NCBI GenBank assembly: GCA_964452645.1
Contig: CAYVMO010000006.1
Location: 1 to 64,000 of the forward strand
Direction of reading: 5' to 3'
Length of the DNA: 64,000 bases
Origin: CAYXTW01 sp964452645
Lineage (GTDB): Bacteria > Zixibacteria > MSB-5A5 > GN15 > PGXB01
Shown: one piece after another, positions 45,882-53,333 of the stretch
Numbering within the stretch: position 1 is the first letter of the stretch
Layout: every line of letters starts with the position of its first letter
Made by a program: the position numbers and the translations under genes
The notes under the pieces: generated by a model
What the model saw: the letters and a program-made list of their open reading frames with translations, nothing else
The model's database searches: none
Told to the model about the DNA's origin: nothing

Positions 45882-45910
45882 CATATACGAATTAAACAAA
45901 CGTTTGTCAA
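45882..45910 (-). promoter_or_regulatory. Promoter of the OMP-tetR-RND-lolA-like operon
   Basis: On the minus strand TTGACA (45905-45910) and TATATG (45882-45887) are 17 bases apart. O2 lies in the spacer and overlaps the -35. O1 lies just downstream of the -10. Repressor bound at both would block polymerase. Confidence 0.75.
45897..45906. promoter_or_regulatory. TetR operator O2
   Basis: This second identical CAAACGTTTG palindrome, inside AAACAAACGTTTGTCAA, lies between the -35 and -10 boxes of the operon promoter. Confidence 0.7.
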
Positions 45911-46125
45911 GTTTTTTTTGCCTCTTTTTCATTTATCTCAATATAAAATATGTCTTTTTAAGTATTTTCCTCCCGGTTAAGCATTCCTTTCTATCCGTTT
46001 GCGGACAGGCATATCCCAAAGCGAACTTGCATGCTTTTTTCTTGCCTGCGATAGTCGCAGATATTATATCTATCTTCAGAGAGAACTGTCAGAAGCCTTA
46101 ATTAGCGCCGGCAAAGGAAATTAGC

Positions 46126-46683
46126 GTGTCTTTTTTAATAAAAATTGCCGTCTTTCTGGCTATTTCGATTGCGTTGGCCGTGCTATCATGGCGGTCGCTG
46201 AAGAGTCTCCGCTTTCACGGATTTTACCGCTTTTTTGCATTCGAGGCGATCTTAATTCTGGTCCTGCTGAATATCGACTATTGGTTTGACAATCCGTTTA
46301 ATGTCTATCAGATTCTGTCGTGGATTCTGCTTTTTATCTCTGCCTTTATGGCTATTTACGGATTTGTTTCTTTACGAATGATGGGCAAGCCTGACCGCAA
46401 GAGAGTCGATCCTTCTCTAATAGCCGTTGAAAAGACAACCGAACTGGTAACAGTGGGGGCGTATCGATATATTCGGCATCCCCTTTACGGCTCTCTTTTT
46501 TATGGGACGTTGGGTCTTTTTTTCAAACAGCCGTCCTGGTTAGGTTTTGCCCTGGCGGCAATTGCGACAATTTTTTTGATTTTGACGGCCAGGGTCGAGG
46601 AAACTGAGAACATACGCTTCTTCGGCGAAGCTTATCGAAGCTATATGAAACAAACAAAAATATTTGTTCCCTTCATTTTCTGA
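46126..46683 (+). CDS. Membrane-bound methyltransferase, PEMT/ICMT family
   Basis: This 185-residue protein has four to five membrane segments (IAVFLAISIALAVLSW, EAILILVLLNIDYW, ILSWILLFISAFMAIYGF, GFALAAIATIFLILTA). The C-terminal signature is VTVGAYRYIRHPLYGSLFY followed by EETENIRFFGEAYRSYMKQ, the SAM-binding RHPxY and E-E pattern of the phospholipid/isoprenylcysteine methyltransferase family. The start is GTG 46126 with AAAGGA upstream. The substrate is unknown. It diverges from the TetR-controlled RND operon and stands alone. Confidence 0.78.
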   Translation: MSFLIKIAVFLAISIALAVLSWRSLKSLRFHGFYRFFAFEAILILVLLNIDYWFDNPFNVYQILSWILLFISAFMAIYGFVSLRMMGKPDRKRVDPSLIAVEKTTELVTVGAYRYIRHPLYGSLFYGTLGLFFKQPSWLGFALAAIATIFLILTARVEETENIRFFGEAYRSYMKQTKIFVPFIF

Positions 46684-46710
46684 ACTGATAAATAATGACG
46701 GCGGTCTTTT

Positions 46711-46742
46711 CAAAAAAAAACCCTCTCACAAACATGAGAGGG
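46711..46742 (-). terminator. Intrinsic terminator of the cytochrome operon
   Basis: CCCTCTCA (46721-46728) and TGAGAGGG (46735-46742) form an 8-bp stem. On the minus strand a run of nine T follows. It lies 21 bases after the stop of the hexahaem lipoprotein gene. The convergent methyltransferase gene ends just beyond it. Confidence 0.88.
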
Positions 46743-46763
46743 CATCTCGGAGGCAACATATGC

Positions 46764-47906
46764 CTAATGTGCCGCCATTAAATCAGGGCTAATTTTATTT
46801 GGTTTCGTTATACCATCAGGATTGCCGGTACTCATGAAGTGAATCGACGACTGTAAAAGCGCCACCGCATATTTGGTATTGTGCACACCCATCGATCGGT
46901 CTTCTTTGACAAATAGATAGTTATAAAGCGCACCGGTCGTATCGGCCGATGTCACCGGGCGTTTATCTTTCGGGTCCAGCAGCGAATCGCCACCTTCCTC
47001 AGTCCATGCAAGCAGGCTGTCGGCTAATAAAAGCGATTCCAGACTGTCCAGTAAACCGGTTATCTCATCCTGAACACCCTCGATGTTCGTGTCCCAGTCA
47101 TAATCGGCGTAGGCGGTCCGATCGAAAGTTGTCAAAGGATTACCACTGTGGCAGCCACTTACGTTACAACCGGCCACATTATCGTATTCTTCGCCTGCAT
47201 CATCTACGCCGGTAACGCTAAACGTATGTCCGCCGGCGCCAAAAAGCGGGGTCGCCATATGGCATTGTATACAGAAGTCGGTCAAACCGCTGGGATGATA
47301 GGAATCAGGATAACCTGCAGTATAATCGGCATACTCATAGGCGTTATCACCGAGTAACATGTCGGCCTGCGGGCCGTGGTGGGGACCGAAATGGGTATCT
47401 AAGGTGTCAGTACCCTCAACATACTCGACCGCGTACTGGCGACTGATATGACACTGGCCGCAGGTATTCCCCTTACCCAAATCGTATTCATTGTTATTAC
47501 CCAAAACAGTCAGTTCGTCATATTGTTCGGTTCTCAGCTCCAGTGAACCATTGGTATGCGGAGCATGACAGGTGAAACAGGAAATCTTGGAGAAATGATC
47601 GCCGCTATACGTCTCCCCCGTAATCCGCGCGACATATCCCTCATTGGTATGACACCTTTCGCAGGCCCGATAATACGATTCGTTATTGCGGTTGTGGTAA
47701 ACCGTCTCGCCTACGGCATGTTGCGACAGATCGTATTCCTGGCGCATTTCCACCAGAAACACATCGGTGTCGTTATGGCAGGTGAAACAACTAACCTGTG
47801 CGGTCTGGTCGCCGGCGACTTCATTGACCACTTTTCGTTCGCAACCACTGCTTAAAAGAAGCAATAGCATCAATGCCAAAACCGGCATTAGGTTTTTGAT
47901 TTTCAT
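46764..47906 (-). CDS. Multihaem c-type cytochrome lipoprotein (6 haem sites)
   Basis: This 380-residue protein has a lipoprotein signal (LMLLLLLSSGCERK, lipobox Cys). Five CXXCH sites (CFTCH, CERCH, CFTCH, CGQCH, CIQCH) are followed by one CX4CH (CNVSGCH), so up to six haems. The last third has no haem motif. It is the third gene of a tight cluster with a periplasmic 11-haem cytochrome and an outer-membrane barrel, and could be the outer-surface terminal of an electron conduit. AAGGGG lies about 8 bases before the ATG. Confidence 0.85.
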   Translation of the reverse strand: MKIKNLMPVLALMLLLLLSSGCERKVVNEVAGDQTAQVSCFTCHNDTDVFLVEMRQEYDLSQHAVGETVYHNRNNESYYRACERCHTNEGYVARITGETYSGDHFSKISCFTCHAPHTNGSLELRTEQYDELTVLGNNNEYDLGKGNTCGQCHISRQYAVEYVEGTDTLDTHFGPHHGPQADMLLGDNAYEYADYTAGYPDSYHPSGLTDFCIQCHMATPLFGAGGHTFSVTGVDDAGEEYDNVAGCNVSGCHSGNPLTTFDRTAYADYDWDTNIEGVQDEITGLLDSLESLLLADSLLAWTEEGGDSLLDPKDKRPVTSADTTGALYNYLFVKEDRSMGVHNTKYAVALLQSSIHFMSTGNPDGITKPNKISPDLMAAH

Positions 47907-47917
47907 CTCGATACCCC

Positions 47918-49471
47918 TTAAAATGATAAATCTTTTGTTAAATTAATTTCTACAATATTGGCAGTATAGTACTCGTTATTCACGAGAAAATTATCAAAGT
48001 TATGGACGTTGTATTTAATCTCAAAATAATAATTATCCGGCAGCTTATAACGACCGCTGAAATGCAATCCTATACTTTCCACGTCGGCGTCCCGTTTACT
48101 GCGGTAATACACCAGGCCTGCCCCCGCCTGCACATTATAGTACTCGTGCGATAAAATATCGCCATAGACCAGATGGTCCCGAAATTCAAACTCCTGCTCC
48201 TTATTGGTATATTTGCCGACCGAATAAGAATAACCGCCGGTAAAATCGGCGTAATCGGTGACAAGGAAAGCCCCGTCAACCGCCACGCGGTCGAAATCGA
48301 CCTCACTGCCGAGTTGATCGTTATTTCGGGTCTTGATTTCATATTTGACCCGGATAGAGCCGTACCGGTCATTTCTGTATTTACCTGATATTTTAAAACG
48401 GTTGCGGTCTTCATCGCCAAGTAAACGCGAGCCCTCATCAACCTTCTCGGCCCGAAAACCATACTCCGCGCGAAAATCCAGATATGCCTTCGGTTTGATC
48501 CAGCCGGATAAATAATATGAATTGGCTTTGATGACATTATCGAAATCATCACTGACATCATTCTGATAACCTATTGTCGCACCGGCGTAACCGGGCCAGA
48601 GATGCGATATGTAAAAAGTATGGGCGATATTGTCGGTGCCGATTTTGTCACTGTCCGAGGCGGTGCGCTCAAAAATAAAACTGTAGCTTACCGAGAAGTT
48701 CTTCGGCAGATTAAGCGTCGTTCCGCCCCATCCCTTATTGGATTTGATTTCGAAATCTGTCCGTTTATACCAGGTGCGGTAATTTAAAAAGCCGCCGTGG
48801 ATTAAAATCCAGTCGAATCGTGGGACTGCCCCGAAACCCCTGACTTTGAACCAGCGCCGTGATTGGTTAAGATAAAAATCTTCATGATTGTCATAATTGA
48901 TACCGCCATATTCGGCCCGCAACATCCTGCCCCGGTAATTTATTTGAAAACCGGTGTTAGCCTGTTTTTGCTCATAATCAACGGCTGTCGGAATGCCGCC
49001 GTCAACCACATCAAAAAACTCCAGCACCGAACCGGAGCGCCCGACAAAGGAACCGCTGCCGAATATTTTCACATATCGATGGGGATAGAGCCAGATGTCG
49101 CCGGACGTGGTATGACGGCGGATAAAATCATTACCCTCAAAATCATACACACGGCGGTACTGATTATTATTGACGCGAATTCCGAATAAGCCCGATTTCT
49201 CGGCGCCGAAATGAAGATTCCGGTTGTTAAGCGTTACGCTTTTCAAATCGGCATCGAATTTGATTCCGTCTTTGAGAAAATAGCTAAATTTCTCCAGCGA
49301 GAAATCGAAGCCTTCATATTGATTAAATGTCGATTGATTAACCGCCCGGTTTCCCTCCTCGTCGATCAATGTATATCCGAGTTTAATCGTACCACTGCCA
49401 TTATCCGCCAAAACGGGCAGAGCCAAAAATATTGCCAAAAGTAAAATCGTCGCAATTATCTTACTTCTCAT
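47918..49471 (-). CDS. Outer-membrane beta-barrel, candidate porin of a porin-cytochrome complex
   Basis: This 517-residue protein has a signal peptide (1-22) and nearly all of the rest in alternating amphipathic strands rich in Tyr and Phe. It opens GSGTIKLGYTLIDEEGNRAV, has NQYEGFDFSLEKFSYFLKDG and ends EINLTKDLSF with terminal Phe. It would suit a barrel of over 20 strands. The opening resembles MtrB/PioB-type barrels, but similarity is weak by eye and the assignment rests mainly on being sandwiched between two multihaem cytochrome genes (9- and 11-bp gaps). AGGAG lies upstream of the ATG. Confidence 0.68.
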   Translation of the reverse strand: MRSKIIATILLLAIFLALPVLADNGSGTIKLGYTLIDEEGNRAVNQSTFNQYEGFDFSLEKFSYFLKDGIKFDADLKSVTLNNRNLHFGAEKSGLFGIRVNNNQYRRVYDFEGNDFIRRHTTSGDIWLYPHRYVKIFGSGSFVGRSGSVLEFFDVVDGGIPTAVDYEQKQANTGFQINYRGRMLRAEYGGINYDNHEDFYLNQSRRWFKVRGFGAVPRFDWILIHGGFLNYRTWYKRTDFEIKSNKGWGGTTLNLPKNFSVSYSFIFERTASDSDKIGTDNIAHTFYISHLWPGYAGATIGYQNDVSDDFDNVIKANSYYLSGWIKPKAYLDFRAEYGFRAEKVDEGSRLLGDEDRNRFKISGKYRNDRYGSIRVKYEIKTRNNDQLGSEVDFDRVAVDGAFLVTDYADFTGGYSYSVGKYTNKEQEFEFRDHLVYGDILSHEYYNVQAGAGLVYYRSKRDADVESIGLHFSGRYKLPDNYYFEIKYNVHNFDNFLVNNEYYTANIVEINLTKDLSF

Positions 49472-49480
49472 ATCGGACTC

Positions 49481-50431
49481 CTAATTGGCAAAGCTGTGGC
49501 AGCCGGACTGATTACAATCCGGAAAAAGTTTTGTCCCCAGGTTCGGATCAAGAAACAGATTGTTATCATAGGAACCGTGAATCTGGCTGTGGCACTCGAC
49601 GCAGGCCAGTTTGGTACCCAAACCGCTGTGTTGAGTTATATGTTTGACCGGCGTCATATGACATTGCTTGCAAATCCCGTCACCCGGCTGATTAAGCAGA
49701 CGGTCATTAGGCGAGCCGTGGGGCTGATGACATTCAAGACAGCTGCCGCCTTCGGTTGAGTAACTATATACTATTTTATGCTCATACAGAAACGGTCCCG
49801 AATTTTCGGCATGACATTCCTGGCATCGGAAATCCATTCCGACCGCCAGCATCGGATCTTCCAGCGACCCGAGATTATGACAATCGACACAGCGAATATT
49901 CCCCGATTCCAGCGGATGCGCCGAACGGCGCCTGAACTCGCTTTCCACCGCCGTGTGACAGCTAAGACAATAATTGTCTCGGCCATCGATCACTAATGCC
50001 TTATTCGGATTATCATGAATTTTGTGACAGGAAAGACAGCCGATTTGGGCTCGGCCGTGCGGATCGGTCGTCGCCATCGCCGTCTGATGCGGGCTCAAAT
50101 GACACCGCCCGCATATCTCGGCCTGTTTGGTATACGCGGCTTTGTCGGCCCTCCCTATATTGTCCGCGGACGGGTTCTCGATATGCTCTTGCCAATCGTC
50201 GTGGCAGCCGATACACCCCGACACATGCGTTGACGGCAGATCACTCTCGGAATAAAGCCGATGAGGAGAAGCACTCAGCGTTTGCTCCATATCGTCATGG
50301 CAAGCCAGACAAGTCGACGTATTATCGATCAATTCTTCCTTATTATATATATTTTCCGAAAACGATGCCGAAAAACATGCAATTAGTATTAAAGCCGCAC
50401 AGCTCAATATATTAACTACTCTTGGTGCCAT
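49481..50431 (-). CDS. Periplasmic multihaem c-type cytochrome (11 haem sites), DmsE/MtrA-like
   Basis: The start is ATG 50431 with GGCGGGAG upstream, giving 316 residues and a clean signal peptide (VVNILSCAALILIACFSASF). A TTG 78 bases earlier would spoil it. Ten CXXCH sites (CLACH, CIGCH, CGRCH, CLSCH, CLSCH, CVDCH, CQECH, CLECH, CKQCH, CVECH) are followed by CX4CH (CNQSGCH) at the C-terminus. GGSCLECHQPHGSPNDRLL and GICKQCHM resemble DmsE/MtrA decahaem proteins. It would carry electrons from the periplasm into the barrel encoded next. Confidence 0.85.
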   Translation of the reverse strand: MAPRVVNILSCAALILIACFSASFSENIYNKEELIDNTSTCLACHDDMEQTLSASPHRLYSESDLPSTHVSGCIGCHDDWQEHIENPSADNIGRADKAAYTKQAEICGRCHLSPHQTAMATTDPHGRAQIGCLSCHKIHDNPNKALVIDGRDNYCLSCHTAVESEFRRRSAHPLESGNIRCVDCHNLGSLEDPMLAVGMDFRCQECHAENSGPFLYEHKIVYSYSTEGGSCLECHQPHGSPNDRLLNQPGDGICKQCHMTPVKHITQHSGLGTKLACVECHSQIHGSYDNNLFLDPNLGTKLFPDCNQSGCHSFAN

Positions 50432-50765
50432 CTTCTCCCGCCGTTTTAAATTTAATACTCCGGGAATTTTATTGTCAATCAAAATATTAAGAAGTTTTGG
50501 TAATGTCAACTATTTTTATCACATTAGTCCACATTTTTTTAACCGGCAAAAAATTAGAAAAATAACTTAAGCATATAATATGCCTGTCAATTAGGAGCAG
50601 CGTTAACCGACCTTAAATGTATACTATTTTGTATACTCTTAATAATTGAAGTAAATTTTACAGCGACAGGCATGCGGGAACATAGATTCATTACCGATCG
50701 TTGAATTAAATCAGGCAGAGCGGATGATGTTCCGACGGAATTATGTTTGATTAAGCCTCTTCTTG
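50432..50765. other. Intergenic region upstream of the cytochrome operon
   Basis: The 334-bp gap holds a 13-bp palindrome GCATATAATATGC (50571-50583) and, on the minus strand, TTGACA (50585-50590) with only a weak -10 (AGTTAT) 17 bases on. Two GTATAC hexamers stand 12 bp apart (50619-50624, 50631-50636). These are candidate control sites for the cytochrome operon. No RNA gene was seen. Confidence 0.4.
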
Positions 50766-52067
50766 TCAGCCGACCGGCTTTTCAACAAGAGCTGAATTCC
50801 TGATTCGATTATTGAATCGATTTCTTAAGTCGGCAATAAAATCATTACTGCAGAACGAATTACCTGTCGATATCTTTTCCATTTCTTTGATCAAAGATGA
50901 AACGGAATCGATACATCCGGATATCGATGATATCGTACTGTTAACGATTTTTCTTTTATCGATAATATGATTGTTTTCCACCGCCGTGTTTAGCCGTCTG
51001 GCCTGTTCGAGGATGAGCGCTGAAGAATCATGAACCAGTTTTCCGAAAACAGATATTGCCTCTTTCAGTGTATTGACGACTTTCTGGCCGTCCGGGTCGT
51101 TATTTATCTGCTTTTGAATTGCATTTTTCTCCTGTAACAATCGCTCGGCATGGATATACTGGTTATATAAAAGCTCGTTGGCCTCACGCAAAATATCCTC
51201 GATACTCCCGATATCGATCTCAAGATAGCCGGATTCACTGACCACCTCGCTGATAATATTTCTTTCTATATCGGAAAGCGCCGAATGCGAGAGATCAAGT
51301 CCGGCCGCGAGGTTTTTCTTATTTTCCAATTGGTCGCTTTCCGGGGGCGGCATGTGGTGGACGCGGAACTTGGAAACGGAATTGGCCAGATTAACGATAA
51401 GGCTCAGGCGATGCGGTTGTGTCTCCGCTTCTTCATTTATTATTAAATGATGTTCACCGACCGCTTCGCTGATAATTTTCGGGATATTCCATTGGTCAAG
51501 CATAAACTGCCCGGCTCGAGCATGATTGGTGCTCCAGTAGCCTTCCTCGACGGCGGTCAGATTTTTACCGGTTTCGGCCAGTTTCCAGACGCTTTTAAAT
51601 GTATCCGGGAATGAAGTTTCCAGTATCAAGACGCCGATATCATGCAGCAGCCCGGCGGTAAAGGCTTCCTCGGCCGGCTGGTAGTCGACGGCTTCGGCGA
51701 TTTTCCGCGAGATCATCGCCACTTCCAGCGAGTGACGCCAGAATTTTTTTCGATCGATAGAGACATCGACATTGTTGATTAATTCATATATGGAACTCGA
51801 TAGTGCAAAAGCGGTAACCGCTCTTGTCCCCAGCGAGGCCACCGCTTGCGAAATCGTCGTTATTTCGTTGGCCGGTGAATAAAACGGAGAATTAACCACG
51901 CGGAGAAGCTTGGTCGCTAATCCCGGATCCTTTTTAACAACGTTGGATAAATCGGCAATTGACGTATCCGAATTGTTCGCAACCCTGATGACTTCAACCA
52001 GTATCTGGGGCAGAGAGGACAGCTTTTTATGATCCTCCAAAATTTTCCGGAAAATATCCTGGCTCAT
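50766..52067 (-). CDS. HDOD domain signalling protein
   Basis: This 433-residue protein has an N-terminal HDOD domain (about 10-215: LPQILVEVIRVANNSDTSIA, VKKDPGLATKLLRVVNSPFY, ISQAVASLGTRAVTAFALSS, FTAGLLHDIGVLILE, VGEHHLI). A C-terminal helical, probably coiled-coil part follows with no recognised output domain. HDOD proteins are regulatory relatives of HD phosphohydrolases. Here the HD pair is present in LLHDIG, but the full metal site is not obvious. It is the last gene of the long leftward run, 42 bp after the nuclease gene. Confidence 0.85.
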   Translation of the reverse strand: MSQDIFRKILEDHKKLSSLPQILVEVIRVANNSDTSIADLSNVVKKDPGLATKLLRVVNSPFYSPANEITTISQAVASLGTRAVTAFALSSSIYELINNVDVSIDRKKFWRHSLEVAMISRKIAEAVDYQPAEEAFTAGLLHDIGVLILETSFPDTFKSVWKLAETGKNLTAVEEGYWSTNHARAGQFMLDQWNIPKIISEAVGEHHLIINEEAETQPHRLSLIVNLANSVSKFRVHHMPPPESDQLENKKNLAAGLDLSHSALSDIERNIISEVVSESGYLEIDIGSIEDILREANELLYNQYIHAERLLQEKNAIQKQINNDPDGQKVVNTLKEAISVFGKLVHDSSALILEQARRLNTAVENNHIIDKRKIVNSTISSISGCIDSVSSLIKEMEKISTGNSFCSNDFIADLRNRFNNRIRNSALVEKPVG

Positions 52068-52109
52068 AGGCTCCCTTTATACATTTTATATATCGACTAT
52101 CGGGAGTTT

Positions 52110-53333
52110 TTATTTAGATTCTGTAATTTTTGATAATTTGACGGTCAGGCGATTAATCCGCTTTTGAAGGTCCAGTCTAAGACTGGGGCGCGGCGGGCAC
52201 ACTTTTTGAGCCGCTTCGGCCATCCGAAGCGCCTTTGTCAAATCTTTGATTTTATGCTCATTATATTTGGCCAACTCGATATAGGCCCAATAAGCCTCTG
52301 AAGACCGGCCGACGATAATACTCTCCCACAGCGCCGCCGCCTCCTCCAGATGCCCGACTCGTTTATAAGAAAGCGATTGAAGATAAAGAATATCATAACG
52401 TTCATGAGCCAGCGTGATATCGTCGAAATTCTCCAGCAAACGACAAACATTTTTATGCTCACGCCGCCTCTCGAATATTTTCGCCAGGGATAAAATATCG
52501 TCCGGTTCGCTGATTTTATCCGAAGGATTTTCAAGCACCGAGGCTATCTGATAGATGATAAAAAATAAAGAAATAATATCATTGCGATTGTGCTCGACGA
52601 CACCTTCAAGCTGTTCGGTATTATCCGTATTCAGCCAGTCGAAATAAATCGACGGCACCAGATAACCCGGGATATCGTCGCAGCGATAAAAATCGAGTAT
52701 TTCCCGTTCCACGTTGCTCAGCGTACAATCGCGAAGACGCCGGCGATATAATCGCCGCACACTGTTGAGAAGATCAATATGATCGGCGTATTCCAGATTA
52801 CGCTCGACACGCTGAATTATCAACCGATCGGTCAAAATCGGCAAATCGAAAGCCTTGCCGTTGTAGCTGACAATTATCGTATCCGGCCGGATTTCGGCGC
52901 GGACCGCCTCCAGCATCGTTTCCTCGTCAGGGAAATCGGGAAGAAAATACTGCCGCACCTGGAAGCCGTTTTCGGTTATCGAACCGAACCCGATTAAAAA
53001 GGCGACGGCTCCGGCACCTCCCAATCCGGTCGTTTCCATATCGAAAAAAAGGAGTTTTCCGGGATCAAGTTTATCGGTCGCATCACTCCAGTCGAAATAC
53101 CGCTTTTCCAGCGGCGTCGGCGGTAACATATCATCGATCATAAAGCGACCGTGCGCATAAGTTTCATTCAGGTCGGTCGTGATTTTAATATAAGTTCCGG
53201 CGGAGTCAGCTATACACTCGCCGTTTAAATAAGCGGCGATTTTATCATACCTGTTTTGTGCATTGCCCTTGCGTGAATTATTCTTATTTCCGGCAATCTG
53301 GTTTGAAAACCGATCAAGTTTATTGCGAAGCAT
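52110..53333 (-). CDS. RNase H-fold exonuclease (YprB-like) with TPR tail
   Basis: The 407-residue protein is read from ATG 53333; TTG 53342 is possible. The central domain has LLFFDMETTGLGGAGAVAFL with the first DxE, VSYNGKAFDLPILTDR with the second Asp, and VEHNRNDIISLFFI with the third. This is the DEDD-type layout of YprB/RNase_H_2 proteins. The C-terminal 130 residues form TPR-like helices (SLAKIFERRREHKNVCRLLE, GHLEEAAALWESIIVG, DLTKALRMAEAAQKVC). A single-strand nucleic acid substrate is likely but unproved. It overlaps the HEAT protein gene by 14 bp. Confidence 0.82.
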   Translation of the reverse strand: MLRNKLDRFSNQIAGNKNNSRKGNAQNRYDKIAAYLNGECIADSAGTYIKITTDLNETYAHGRFMIDDMLPPTPLEKRYFDWSDATDKLDPGKLLFFDMETTGLGGAGAVAFLIGFGSITENGFQVRQYFLPDFPDEETMLEAVRAEIRPDTIIVSYNGKAFDLPILTDRLIIQRVERNLEYADHIDLLNSVRRLYRRRLRDCTLSNVEREILDFYRCDDIPGYLVPSIYFDWLNTDNTEQLEGVVEHNRNDIISLFFIIYQIASVLENPSDKISEPDDILSLAKIFERRREHKNVCRLLENFDDITLAHERYDILYLQSLSYKRVGHLEEAAALWESIIVGRSSEAYWAYIELAKYNEHKIKDLTKALRMAEAAQKVCPPRPSLRLDLQKRINRLTVKLSKITESK

